64,000 bases of DNA from Limnanthes douglasii subsp. nivea (GCA_036936605.1 JAUPFV010000004.1:186566458-186630457); one strand, 5' to 3'; shown: positions 1-11,572, counted from the first letter of the stretch. Numbers and translations are program-made. Notes: generated from the sequence alone by a model not told the origin.

Positions 1-895
1 CTGGAATTGCTGCTCACTGGGAACTGGTGGCGGAGAAAGTATAGGAAATGTCTCCTTTGCTCTTCATGTTAACCATCTTGCAATGCTTCAAGTGACCAAC
101 TGTGTGTTACGCATCACACTTGGTGACAAGGTGGACCACAGCCAACGCTTATAGCCCAACATATGAAAAGGTTCTTTCAAGCAACCAACTGCTTGAGAAA
201 ATTCAGGTGAGTCTCCGTTGATATGATTCAGCACCATATCAATAAAAATCGGATAATGCTCCATTATCCCATCTTCAAATGCTGGAGGTTCTAAGAATTC
301 GTGCAATGATGTTATTCCGAGCCATATTATATTGATAACCGATCCAGCTGCGCTCTTGGTCTCAAATCGTGAGAAGTTGATGGCGGCAGTCCTTCTGCCT
401 CCAAGAAGCCAATAAATTTTTTGAGCAATGGCTCAACTTCCCCATGGACTTAGCGAAGCAATAACCAGTAATTCACTCTTCTATCGAAAAACAGCAAAGC
501 ATAAACACCGGAAACTGCTGATGCCTACCCAACACAAGTTCATGCACGTTATCGACTGCTTCAGTGAACTTTTCGAACTCAACAAACAAGGATAGATCAT
601 CCAGCAAGATCGGAAACATTAAAACCTCATATATGACACTAATAACTTCTGCATTGTCATGCTGAAAATCATATTTACACGTTCTAATCTTGCATTGATT
701 TCTTGCAGGTGTAGAGTTACCATTTCCTCCATAAGCTTTCGCAAGACGCCAAGAAGGAGACCAACAGAAGAAAACTCGTACTCTGTGTCATACATCTCTT
801 GAGCTTGATGGTTCTTAGCAATGCATTCTATACAATGTTGCATTTTTTTTGGAGATCCTCTTCCATAACAGGCGGAGCTTTCGTCTCATCTTAAT
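1..895 (-). pseudogene. Broken copy of an ARM-repeat-type plant protein
   Basis: Read on the minus strand, successive frames give one coherent protein broken by shifts: a start-like segment near 870 (MEEDLQKK), then CIECIAKNHQAQEMYDTEYE near 843-780, then after a +1 shift near 675 YDFQHDNAEVISVIYEVLMF, then KKFIGFLEAE, RPRAQLDRL, FLEPPAFEDGIMEHYPIFID (near 295-235) and EEQRRHFLYF at 10-65. From memory this resembles a conserved plant ARM-repeat protein (Arabidopsis At3g57570-like); I could not verify that. Breaks include a shift at an A run near 850, a stop near 345, an apparent deletion near 90 and a stop near 75. No intron-like gaps are seen, so it may be a retrocopy or a captured transcript fragment. 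It continues off the left edge. Confidence 0.6.
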
Positions 896-1498
896 CGCCC
901 GTGTAGAAAGCATGTTAGGTTGACCGGAAGACTATACGCTTGCTTCGCCGGAGACGGTGCGGCACGACTGCGGTGGTTGTGGTTGTTGTTTGGAGAGAGG
1001 AATATGTAAAATAAAACAGGAGAGGAAGGCGGAGCTAAGAGTGCTAGAACTATTGCCGTCTGGTAGTTGCTGACCCAGTTGTTAGTGGTATTATTTGGCT
1101 CGGTGGCTAATGCATTGCCTTCTGAAATACAAAACCCAAGCACGATAAGCTTCCGACCTTTCTATTCATTTAAACAAGATAAAGCCCTACAGTGGACACG
1201 CTATCGCTTCATCACTTTGGCTGATGAAACACCTCTTGCACCAACTCTACGACAAAGATCGACGAGCTTAAAATCCAGTTTTGGTGGAGATGAACGGAGT
1301 CGAAAAAGATGAATAGACACGGCTATCTCGGTTAGAATGCGATCTTATTTAGCGAATGTGTGATGGAAACGTATATTTAAATGTGAAGTGGTGGTGTAAT
1401 GTATTAAACTGTGTAATTGAGTAAACAAGATGCTGTAAGATGAAGAAATAATTGTGCAATGTACACGTCTCTAATACAAAAGTTATTTCAGTTGTTAC
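896..1498. other. Unassigned flank of the pseudogene
   Basis: About 600 bases between the pseudogene and the LTR of element A. Base composition is less AT-rich than the flanks. Short open frames exist on both strands (minus 886-1143, plus 1067-1312) but neither shows a recognisable domain. The minus-strand one is directly upstream of the pseudogene and could be its former 5' part. I see no promoter or RNA gene that I can support. Confidence 0.3.
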
Positions 1499-2169
1499 TG
1501 TTATTGGAAAACATAACAATGGCAAGAGGAGATATTGTTTGTATTATGCGGAAAAAAGATACAATTTTCTAAATCTAAGTAACTTTTTAAATACTTTTTT
1601 TCATAATTAATGTTTATTTCTTTTATTTAAAGATCAGACTATCATTCATGAATTAGACTATCATTTATGAATTTATGAAGAAAACTCTAAATTTGTGATT
1701 ATAAATCTACTCTCTTAGCATTAATGCTTGCTGACTTATTAAATCTTTGGAGTTTGAATCGACGTCTTTGATTGCCTTTTCTGTTACTACCGCCTCTGTT
1801 CAGTTTCGTCTGCTATGCTGATCTCCTATTTGACTCTAAACCGAGTTACATCTTTCTACGCTCTTTCCTTTTCGGATGGGCCCTGCAATAGAATTCTGCT
1901 CAGTAAATGAGCTCTGCTCTGTTTGAAGCTTTAGGGATACCTTGTTGTCCTGATTCTCATAGCAGGCTTGTAAAGACGGAGCTTTTATTGTCAGGATCCT
2001 TACTATTTTGATTGTCGTCGTCGGCAATTGGTCATAGGGCATTGTTCTGCCCAGTTTTTTTTTGTGTTTCTTAGTTGGCCTTCGGGGCGAGAACTTTGCT
2101 CGGTCTGCAACTTTTACGATATTTTCACACGTTTTTTACCTCATCAAATGTCTAGTTTATGTTTATACA
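1499..2169 (-). repeat. Element A 3' LTR
   Basis: Aligns by eye with 11573-12208 through blocks such as CTGCAACTTTTACGATATTT, the GGTCATAGGGCA segment and the AATGCTTGCTGACTTATTAA segment. On the minus strand it starts TGTATAAACATAAAC at 2169. The left edge near 1499 is where similarity to the other LTR stops. Confidence 0.75.
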
Positions 2170-2190
2170 TGTCTTCTTCCACTTCCCCTC
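2170..2190 (-). other. Element A polypurine tract
   Basis: On the minus strand the bases next to the 3' LTR read GAGGGGAAGTGGAAGAAGAC, almost all purine, immediately before the LTR start TGTATAA. This is the expected place and composition for plus-strand priming in an LTR retrotransposon, and it fixes the inner boundary of the 3' LTR. Confidence 0.65.
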
Positions 2191-2756
2191 TGTTCGACCA
2201 TGTGAGACGATGAAGATTCTCTCATCAGGGCACCCCCTAGTTTAGGAATTATGTGTAAAATTACACAGATTGCGTGAATTAAAACAGAAGAATGCTAACT
2301 GAAAAAGTATAGTAACAAAGGGGTTTGCATAAATAAATATGACGTATATACTCAAGAGTGATAACTGCCATCCCATCACGCGTGGCATTTTTATTTTTGA
2401 AAAGTGAAACTAAATTTCCACACAAGTGTTTAAACAAAAAATAGTCACTCAAAACGGGGATACCACACCATTTGGCTTGAAGAATCATCTGCAAGTGAAG
2501 GAATTAGGCTCTCACTCTTTTGTTGAAGCTGCGTTTTGTATCCAAAAGGTAATTCGAGTTGCCCTTATATTTTTTTTTCCTTTTTATCTTTTTTCGTAAC
2601 ATTGGCTGATGATAATCCTAGTTGCGTAGTTGTGAGGCATTGAACCCTAAGTTATTTCCTTGGAGATACACTACTGGGCTGGCTATCATGTTTGTACATG
2701 TAAGGTCTACCCAAATGCTTTAATATTACCCCTCCATTTGACTCATTGCAGTCAAA
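2191..2756 (+). other. Leader region of the antisense ORF (no gene)
   Basis: About 570 bases between the polypurine tract and the first ATG of the antisense ORF. It includes a T-rich stretch at 2566-2595. It probably carried the promoter and leader of the antisense ORF, but I see no TATA box clear enough to call. Confidence 0.3.
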
Positions 2757-4960
2757 ATGGCCCATAAACAGGTTGCAAAGAGGCCTGCAAATTTCGTGAA
2801 GGCCGTGAAAAAAGAGTTTGAAAATTCTTTGGTTTTAAAAAGTTATTTCGATCGACTAGCCCCCAAATATGGGTATTTGGATCAATCGGGGTTGTTAAGT
2901 TTAAGGGTAGATATGGTATTTCGAGCGACGTAACGATTAAGGTTCCAGAGGTTGGTGAACACCCATATCAAGCAAAAGAAAATGAGAGTTGACTCTATAC
3001 GACTTTATTTGATTGGGGTTCAAGATTACCCTTGCCACTACTGATACATGATTTCTTTAGCTTCATAGGTCTATGCCTCACTCAATTGGCCGCCAATGGG
3101 CGAAGAGCATTACTGAGCGTTGTGTTGAGCGCGAAACTCTTAGGCACCTCAATTTGTCTAGCCGATTATTGGCTGTAGTAGATGTGAAAAAGTTGGGAAA
3201 ATCCCCTTTCTTCTAACTATAGATGAACAAGTGTAGAAAGATAGTAGAGCTCCCAAAATCAGATAAAAACTAGAAGAATTTCTTTATATTTGTATCAGGG
3301 AACTGGGAACATGAAAATGCATTGATGAATCTGTATTTGATACGCCTATGGAAGACTAAGTGTAAGAAGGATGCTCCTGAGCTTAGTGTGCGGGAACTTA
3401 GTTAGTGTGTGTTAACCAAATAATTTTGCTTCATGCAGGTGAAGGGAGACACGAGGAGTTGTGTAAAGAGGGTTTAGCAGAGGGTGCAAAATATCCCCTG
3501 ATTCAAGTTGCTAACCTAGCGAGCAGGACGTGGCTTCAGGAACCGGCTAAACTGTTCACGCGGATCAATTTCTTGAATGCAGGTTTGTGGCCTATTCTTG
3601 AGCTTGTTATCTCAAAGGACGGAAAAGTCACAATGGCTGAAAGCGGAGCAGAGGCGACTACTGAACGTCTGCGGGCTTTGATGGAGCAGAGGTACAAGGA
3701 TCGAAATAGTGCAGAGGTGTGGCTAGCAGCTCATTATCCGTGTATTGCCAGAATGAGAATGAAGTGGGCACAGCTCAAGATGCGAGGCAAGTAAATCAAG
3801 GGGTCAGAGATGATGCTTCTCTCAGAGATGAAGTAGATAAAGATCGGACCCAGTTGGTTCGAGATGATGAGGAGGACGTGGAGGACCATGTGACTCCACT
3901 ACATAAGAAAGGGCGAGTGGTCGACGTGGTTCCACTATCAGTTAGGAAGCTGCAGTTAGTAGATGATAATGAGATTGATGGTTCTCGGGGGAAGGAGAAC
4001 CAAAAGGAGATGGTCGTGGCGCCAAATGCTAATAAGGAGCTCGGTAAAGCTCGTGAAGTAATAGTTTTGGATGAGAATCGTGCGGAGTTTCATTCAAACA
4101 AGGATTCAGAAAGAGAAACTGGAAGGGCAAAAAAGTATATCCTAGAAGAAATAGCAAAAAGGATGGAGAACTGGGTCAAAACGACGATTGTCCTTCAATG
4201 TCATTAGTGCAAGAGGTGGGTCCGGCTCGGCCACCATAAATGTGGTGATCCCTGAGCTGCCATATTTGAAAGGGAAAGAGACATAAGTCGAGAAAGACGG
4301 ATCATCAGCTGAAGAGTTTATGCCTCCTGATGTAGTGATGTCACCGCCATCGATGTTTATGTTTGAGCAGCTGAAGCGCATTCAAGAACGATGATTCTAT
4401 GACCATTTGCTTATGAGTGAAATTTTGTAAAGGCAAGTAGAGCTGGATATTGAGGTATGTTCGCTCAGATAAGTCTCTCCTTATATAAAATTGGTTAGAT
4501 GATTAACCCATCTCTTGCTCTGTGTGCTTGGCTATGTAGATGCATCATAACTTAGTGGTACTGTCTTATCGAAGGATGTCAAAAGCAGATTATTTGTTGA
4601 TGGAGAAGTGGAGACCAGAGCCCATGTTTTATGGTTGTGTGAAGGGGCTAACGACCAAGCTCGCTCGGGTCAAGAATGCCTATCGGACTGCCAAGGCGAA
4701 GAAGGATAAAGCAATGTAAGATAATGAAGGCTTGAGGGTTTCTTGAGGGCATGCGAGTCGTCGTGTAAGAAATTCACAACAAGGAATGCCTCACTGCTAG
4801 CACAGAATAATGAGTTAATCAAAATGAACGATGCGGTAATGACACAGAGTAGCACATTGCTAGCTCATAATGTGGCTCAGGAAAATAGAGTGAAAGATCA
4901 AGCGGAGCGCATTGCTGATCTAACTGTAAATGGTTATTCCCAGTTGGGTCCTCATTTTCT
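2757..4960 (+). pseudogene. Antisense ORF (aORF) of Tat element A
   Basis: Plus-strand coding sequence in a minus-strand element, between pol and the 3' LTR. It starts MAHKQVAKRPANFVKAVKKE at 2757. A block near 3280-3400 reads WKNFFIFVSGNWEHE (first W inferred; a stop is there now), typical of the plant-mobile-domain-like extra proteins of Tat elements. A charged region follows (3405-4207), then a heptad-like coiled-coil segment near 4743-4900 (LLAQNNELIKMNDAV). Two intron-like gaps are visible: one ending TGCAG at about 3439 and one GTATGT...TATGTAG at about 4456-4540. Stops and shifts make it non-functional. Its 3' end meets the end of pol from the other strand near 4925-4960. The molecular role of aORF proteins is not established. 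Confidence 0.6.
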
Positions 4961-5950
4961 TGATGCCTTGTCACGTGAACTCATAAATACCTTCTTCATG
5001 ATTTTTTCGCCCACTTGGAACGTACAGGGGTTGAGCCAAGCGTTGAGCGTCCACCCATCAGACTCCGGTAGTGCTCTGCTCGGACATAAGCTTGATCACA
5101 CCGCTCTTCAATGAGGTCAATAATGATTGCCCGAGCGTAAGTGTTGCTTTCATCATCGTAATTGCTCATTCGGTAACTTGGGATGATAATCTCTACTAGG
5201 ACAACTACCTCACAACCATAGCAATTTTGGTTTCGCCCTTTGTAGTATATGGTGTCGTTCTGTATTTCCATAGCAATTCGGTTAACCTGGCTGGTCATTT
5301 ACCTTTAACTCGCTCCATGATTCTGCATGTTCAATTGTGGGTAATAAGGTGTGGAAAAGTTTTGGTTGATGGCAAAACGTTTAAAGAACGTGGTCATCAC
5401 TCTATTCTGGAACTGCGGCTCATTATCTGTCATGAGGATGCGAGGCATACCAAATCGAGATAATATGTGTTGTAAGAGGAAATGACACATGTCTGCCGTT
5501 TTGGGTCGTGAGAGAGCTTTAGCTTCAACCCATTTAGTAAAATAATCAGCAACTACTACCAAGAATTTTCGTTTATCTGTTGCCATTGGGAGTAGTCCCA
5601 CGAGGTCGATGCCCCACTTATCAAAAGGGAAAGGGACAAAAACTACCTGCATCGGTTCACTCGGTAAGTAGTTAGAGTTGAAAAATTGTTGACACTTGCT
5701 ACACTGTTGAACTAATGTTTCCGCGTCTCCCACAAACAATGGCCAGTAGTATCCAGCTAATAAGAAGCGACGAATGAGGCTACGATATCCGTATTGCGCT
5801 CCAGCCTCATCTAAGTATAGCTCTTCCAGAATCGACGCAGCTTCAGACGAATCTAGCTGAGTATTGAATTTCCTGTATAGGATGTTGTCCAGGATACAAT
5901 ATCTTGTAGCTTTCAACTGGAGAGCTCGAGCGACGCCCTTGTCGCTCGGT
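4925..5950 (-). pseudogene. Element A integrase and pol C-terminus
   Basis: Minus-strand frames give the zinc-binding region (CSKCQQF near 5705), WGIDLVG (first catalytic Asp region, near 5615), TKWVEAKAL, and MTDNEPQFQN (second Asp region, near 5435). The region where the catalytic Glu should lie reads STPYYPQLNMQNHGAS and has lost the usual QVEVTN pattern. After a shift, VVVLVEIIIPSYR and RAIIIDLIEERCDQAYV (5000-5220) match the post-catalytic pol region, and GPNWE near 4955 matches the C-terminal end in element B. Integrase would insert the cDNA into chromosomes; this copy cannot. Confidence 0.75.
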
Positions 5951-7698
5951 AGAACACCAGACGGAATATAATGGAGATATGGTTTGCACCAATTTGTTGT
6001 GGGGGTAATGACGTAATCCTCGTCGCTCTGGTGGAGAATTTCTTTTGTGGGTAACTATTGTAGTAAGATTAGTCGAGGAACCTGCTCATAAACGACTTGA
6101 GCAAACTTGAATTCGCGTTCTTTCAGCGCAGCCAAATAGCCACGGATATCGATTTTCTTTGCATTATTTGAGTCGTTGGCCTAGTTAATCACCAATTGAG
6201 AATTCAAGCGGATCCGCAGATTCTGAGCACCGCATATTAGCGCCAATTTCATCCCGCAAATGACAGCCTCATATTCGGCAATGTTATTCGTCAATGGAAA
6301 GTTGAATCGGATCGCTTGTCTGATCTCTTCCCCTTTTGGTGGCTTTAGAATAATACATGCCCCGCCCCCAAACGCACTGGTACGGTGTGTATAAAACTCA
6401 GTGATGAAATAAACTATGGCTTGACCTTTGATAGCGGTGTGAGGTTCAAACTTGATATCGTGCTCGCCCAACTTGATGCTCCATTTTGTCAGGCGTCTCG
6501 AAGCATCTGGATTTTGTAATACAACTTTAAGTGGGAAAAAAGTTCGAAAAACTACCAAGTGACCTTAGAAATATGGGCGCATTTTCCGTTTCGCTACTAC
6601 TAGGGCAAGGAGGTACGAACTACCTGTATCGGTTCACTCGACAAGTGGTTAAGTTGGCAACTTGTTGACACTTGCTACACTTTTGAACTAATGTTTCCGC
6701 GTCGGCCGCCAACAATGGCTAGTAGTAGCCAGCTAGTAAGAAGCGACAAATCAGGCTACGATATCTGCAATGCACTTCAGCCTCCTCTGAGTATAGCTAT
6801 TTTAGAATCGACGCAGCCTCAGACAAATCTAGGCATCAGAGCAAAGGCTTAGTAGAGGTTTTCCTGTATAAGATGTCATCCAAGACACAATATATCGTAG
6901 CTTTCAACTAGATAGCTCGAACGACGGCCTTGTCGCTCGATTGAACACCAGACTGAAGATAATGGAGATATGGTTTGTGCTAGTCTGCCGTGGGGGTGAT
7001 GACGCAGACTTCATCACTCTGGTGTAGAATTTCTTTTGTGGGTAACTGTTCCAGTAATATTAGTGGATGCTCACCGAAAAACCGCTACTTTGGCGAGAGT
7101 TTCAACATTAGTATTTTTTAGTCGAGGCACCTGTTAGTAAACGACTTGAACAAACTTGAATTCGAGTTCTTCAGAGCAGCCAAATAGCCACGAATATCGA
7201 TTTTCTTTGCATTATATGAGCCGTTGGCCTGGTTAATTACCAATTGAGAATCCTAGCGAATCTGCAGATTCTGAGCACCGCATATTAGCGCCAATTTCAC
7301 CCCACAAATGACAGCCTCATATTCGGCAATGTTATTCGTTACTGGAAAGTTGAATATGAACTCTTGTCTGATCTCTTTCCATATTGGTGGGTTTGGAATA
7401 ATACTTGCCCACCCCAAGATGCATTGGAGGCTTCATTTGTTTCAACAATCCAATCCGACCACTCATTTTCACTCTTGATATTGGCAGACAGAGGTCCGGT
7501 ACGGGGTGTATAAAACTCAGTAATGAAATCAACTACGACCTGAACTTTGATAGCGTTGCGAGGTTCAAACTTGATATTGTGCTTGCCCAACTCGATGCAC
7601 CATTTTGCCAGGCGTCCCGAAGCATCTGACTTTTGTAATACAAGTTTAAGCAGGAAATAAGTTCGAAATATGGGCGCATTTTCCGTGCCGCTACTACT
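5641..7698. repeat. About 1-kb internal tandem duplication in element A
   Basis: The RNase H to integrase-start segment occurs twice in direct orientation: about 5641-6612 and about 6613-7698. Matching anchors include ACTTGCTACACT (5693 and 6670), GTCGCTCG (5941 and 6933), AATTTCTTTTGTGGGTAACT (6040 and 7028) and CGCTACTACTAGGGC (6591 and 7689). The second copy carries about 55 bases not in the first (around 7050-7110). The copies differ by roughly 10% or more by eye, so the duplication is old. Junction is near 6608-6618. Confidence 0.7.
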
Positions 7699-8960
7699 AG
7701 GGCCAGTGCAAGTTTCTCCAGATTGAAATAACGGGCCTCAACGTTGAGCACAGTTTTACTCGCATAATAGATCGAGCGTTGCACACCATCAGGCTCCCAA
7801 ATTAAAATTGCATTGGCGGATGAGACAAACAAATATGTAAAAAGAGTTTCACATGTTATAGGTGCAAAAAGTATCTCAAGCGAGGTGAGGTATTGTTTTA
7901 AAGCCTCGAAAGCTTTGTCACATGCCTCTATCCATGCAAATTTCTTAGCACCTCAGAGAATTTCAAAGAATGGGTGACTCTTATCCGGTGTTCGAGAAAT
8001 AAAACGTGATAACGCGGCTAACTAACCTGTCAAGAATTGGACTTCTTTAACATTGGAAGGTGGGGCCATCATGAGAACGACTTGTAATTAAGCTGGATCA
8101 GCTTCGATCCCTTCTTTATGGACCACAAAACCAAGGAAATTTCTACTATGTACACCAAAGGAACACTTGATCGGGTTAAGCTTCAGATTATATTATAGCA
8201 ACATACCGAATACTGATTGGAGCACCTCGAGTTGGGTTTCTAGAGAATGCGTTTTAACTAACATATCGTCAATGTAGGCCTCTATATGCTTACCCATTTG
8301 ATACTTAAAAATGTGGTTAACCAATCTTGTTACGTAAAACTGGCAATTTTAAGGCCGAACGACATGACTGTGTAGCAATAGAGACTGCGCTCGGTCTATA
8401 ATGTCGTATGCTCTACATCGGAGGGGCTGAGGTGAATTTGGTTACAGTAGGCGTCCATGAAGGAGAGATATTCGTAGCCGGAAGTGGAATCCCCTAGTTG
8501 GTCGATACGAGGAAGAGGAAATGCGCCATTCGGGCATGCCTGATTCAAGTAGGTGAAATCTACACACATTCGCCATTCCCCCCCCCCCCCCTTTTTGATA
8601 AGTACAGGGTTGGCCATCCATACTGGGTATCGAGATCGACGTATGTGACCTAGGTGTAACAACTTATCTACCTCTGTGTCGATAGCCTCTTGCTTCTCAA
8701 GGGGGAACGAGCGCTGCTTCTCTCGCACTGGCTTGACGTGCAGATCAATTGTTAGTTCGTGGTAAATGACAGAAGGGTGTACCTCAGACACATCCCTACT
8801 GTCCGAGGCAAAAATATCTAAGTTTTTGCGCAATAATTTAGGTAGTGATTGTTTAAAAAAGAAATCCAAGTTTTTATCGATCTGTAGGCAATGGCCCTCG
8901 GCCACTGCTTCTTCAGTGGAATCAAATTGGTCTGCACCTGTTGGCTTTGTCTCATGTGGA
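7530..8960 (-). pseudogene. Element A reverse transcriptase and RNase H start
   Basis: Minus-strand RT reads NLDIFASDSRDVSEVHPSV, then EVDKLLHLGHIRRSRYPVWM, ANPVLIKK, EWRMCVDFTYLNQACPNGAF and YLSFMDAYCNQIHL (8900-8430). After shifts the active-site block MGKHIEAYIDDMLVKT is readable near 8250-8300, with the IDD catalytic pair intact. Then FGVHSRNFLGFVVHKEGIEA and the RNase H lead-in EPDGVQRSIYYASKTVLNVE (7730-7800). Stop near 8396 and several frameshifts break it. It belongs to the gag-pol of the element and sits next to the duplicated RNase H segment. Confidence 0.8.
8578..8591. repeat. 14-base C homopolymer inside RT
   Basis: A run of 14 C on the plus strand (G on the coding strand) replaces the usual KK(D/G)GxWRMC codons, so the RT reads LIKKGGGGEWRMC. 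Element E has a comparable G run at the homologous site (20053-20070). Confidence 0.9.
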
Positions 8961-9279
8961 TCGTGAACGGGTTCTGCTTAGGGTGGTGCCTGCATAGGAT
9001 TCTCTGGCACCCCCAGTCTGTACTTGCTATTTGAGGGAGTTTGTAGAGACGGTGTAGCATGTTTTGGTCGTCCGCTGACTAACTCTGATAACCCTATTGC
9101 CTTATCGACCGTATATTTGATGCATTATTTAAATATGCAAGGGGTGGCCTCTATTTTGGGGAGCCAAGGGCGACCAGTGTTTGCATGGTAAGGGCTCGGG
9201 GCATCTGAGATCATGAATAATGTTTTTATTTCCTTCTTGGTAGCGTCGTGCCTAACCGGAACCAACAACTCAACTTCTC

Positions 9280-9660
9280 CTACACATTATGAGGCCTTCC
9301 CTGCATATCCCACAAGGGTCCGCTGGGTCCGCTTGTAGGGTGGCACATATTCATGCTGTCATAACTGGCCTTGAATATAATGTTTGCAGAACTGCCCCCA
9401 TCGATGAGGACCCGCCTAACCATTACTCCTCTGATATCCATATTTACTATTAATGCATCCTCACACTGTGAGGCCTTCCCTTCATATCCCACAAGGGTTC
9501 GCTGGGTCCGCTTGTAGGGTGGCACATATTCATGCTGTCATAGCTGGCCTTGAATATAATGTTTGCAAAACTGCCCCCATCGATAAGGACCCGCCTAACC
9601 ATTACTCCTCCAATATCCATTTTTACTGTTAATGCATCCTCGTGCGGCCTGCTGACCCTC
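9280..9660 (-). pseudogene. Element A aspartic protease, duplicated
   Basis: The minus strand reads VRRVLIDGGSSANIIF followed by KASYDSMN, the retropepsin active-site region of Tat-type elements (Asp-Gly-Gly in place of Asp-Thr-Gly), then a VGYEGKA motif. Because of a 179-bp tandem duplication the active-site block is present twice; the duplication is not a multiple of three, so the two copies lie in different frames. The protease would cut the Gag-Pol precursor; this one is broken. Confidence 0.75.
9291..9648. repeat. 179-bp tandem duplication across the protease active site
   Basis: GAGGCCTTCCC starts at 9291 and again at 9470. The two copies are nearly identical, with about ten differences by eye. 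Both contain the CCCCCATCGAT segment (on the coding strand the LIDGG codons). The period of 179 shifts the frame by two. Confidence 0.85.
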
Positions 9661-9899
9661 TCAGATCATCATCATTGAAGACGATAATCGGTAACGGGAT
9701 CACGGTAGTTATAGTAGTGTGAGGGCTCGACTGCCTGAACCTCATGGTCAATCTGAGTCCGTTTCTTGGAGTTTGAATTATGAGACAACCCTGAATTCCC
9801 CCCGGCGATAGTTAACAATCTTGGCATTCGCAGTTCGTTCGGTACTATCGCGTTCCTGGCTACCTTAAACCATATTTCATCAATCTTTGGGGATAACTC

Positions 9900-11330
9900 T
9901 CCGTCGTTCCACATTTCCTCGTGCTCAGTCACATCTGAATGTTCCACCATGATGGTGAACAACCACTGTTACTTTCCCTTGTCGACGCCCTTGTCTTCAT
10001 TGGGTTTTTCCTCATGTATCTGGCGAATTTCCTCTCTATGCTCAGGTCGAGAAAGATGATCCCGTTGTTTTATAAATTGGAGGAGCTCCCTGCTATCGAT
10101 CAATATCTGAATTTCTTCTTTTAATTCCCAACATTTTTTACGTAGGGTGACCAAGATCGTTGTGATAAGCACATAAATATCTATTGGACCGACTGTAGCT
10201 CGGCTCACCCATCGTCTTAGTAGGTGGATACCTCGCTATTCCCTTTGTTCGGTCGTAAATCACAGAAATAGACTCGATCAGTGGAGTGAAACATCGAGAA
10301 AGATTGTTCGAAAGGGTGGTGCACCGAGAATGATCACAACGAGGCCCTTCCTTGGTCTTTCTACAGTCAGATTGCCAATCTCTTGGGTCATAGAAAGCTC
10401 TCTCTAGAGAGTTTCCCTTCATGGTGTCATCAACTCGTATGAACGTGTCGGCTCGAGCTACTAGGTCCCCCATATTTTTAGTAAGGAAACGAACAGGTTG
10501 GTATAAAGCTCTCCTCGACGATCGAAACCCTTTTTAAGCGAAGCCACAACCATATTTTCGGCTAGATCGGGTAGGCCGTTCATGCAGTGGACAAAACACC
10601 GGACATAGCTCTTCAGAGGCTCACCTTTCTTTTGGTAAAGGTCCATTATCGAGTCGCGTTCACGTCTGAGCTCTTTATCGCCTACAAATCTTTCTCTGAA
10701 GGCTCGCCACAATCCTGCAAAGTCATGAATCGATACTTTAGGCAAGTTACTAGACCAGTCCATCTCTTTACCTTTGAGAGTCATTGACAATGCTTGGTAG
10801 AGCATGACATCATCAAGATTGTAATTCAACATCATATTGGGGAATTGTTCTAAGTTTCGTTCTAGATCTCTTGTGTCGTCAAATGCCTCCATTTAGAAGG
10901 GGCCGAATTTGAGAGGGAGCTGAGCGTCAAGGATTCATTCAACAAATGGAGATTCTTTACGGATATACATTGAAATTTTAGGTTGTACTTGATTGTATTG
11001 AATGATCTCAACCTCCTTTGCTTTCTTTGACGGCTGAAGTCCCCCTCCCGTTGGTGGCTGGGCTCCTTGGAATGTCTTTTGCTTCCACTTTTTCCCTCTT
11101 TTTCTCTTTAATCCTCACACTTGGAGGATCAATCTCCGCGCTTTAATCGACCATCCTCTGATCCTGCTCGATGACGTGTACGGTTCGAGGCTTGATCTTT
11201 AGCTTTAAATGCCTTCACCGCGTCGTTCAGTCCAGAGATAGGTGTGTGCGTAGCTTGCTCTTTGGCATCGGGCTCAGATGCTACTTTAAGATTCTCATGT
11301 TGTAGATGTTGCTGAATCGCCGTCATAGCC
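9900..11330 (-). pseudogene. Element A gag
   Basis: The minus strand shows an N-terminal charged part (TAIQQHLQHENLKVASEPDA near 11320) and the retrotransposon gag core at 10461-10892: FPNMMLNYNLDDVMLYQALS, FAGLWRAFRERFVGDKELRR, DLYQKKGEPLKSYVRCF and PDLAENMVVASLKKGFD. A histidine/cysteine knuckle-like end reads CAYHNDLGHPT near 10140, continued after a shift by CWELKEEIQILID. Gag forms the particle that packages element RNA. Frames are broken at about 10880, 10460 and 10140. Element B gag (55.0-56.5 kb) matches it closely. Confidence 0.8.
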
Positions 11331-11572
11331 AGAGCATCTTCGCTTTCTACATCGTGCAGGGCTGGGTTGAAAACAACCTCAACCGTGCATGGTGTGAGCT
11401 CTAGCCCCGTTTGGGGAATCGTTCCACATGCGTTTGCACTGCCGACCGGTCGATGGATACTGTCATTGTGGGCTGCTAATCAAGTCCCTCCACTGGTGGG
11501 TCGGCCACGGTTTTCCGTCGATCATCTACTTCGTCTTGTTCCCATGTATCTCTCTCGAAATGTCCCCCATTT

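Noticed and set aside
1067..1312. Plus-strand frame of 81 codons as a host gene
   Set aside because: No recognisable domain, and a similarly long minus-strand frame overlaps it; coding status cannot be decided.
11480..11572. Primer-binding site for element A
   Set aside because: Sequence next to the 5' LTR shows no convincing match to a tRNA 3' end, and element B does not agree with it at this position.
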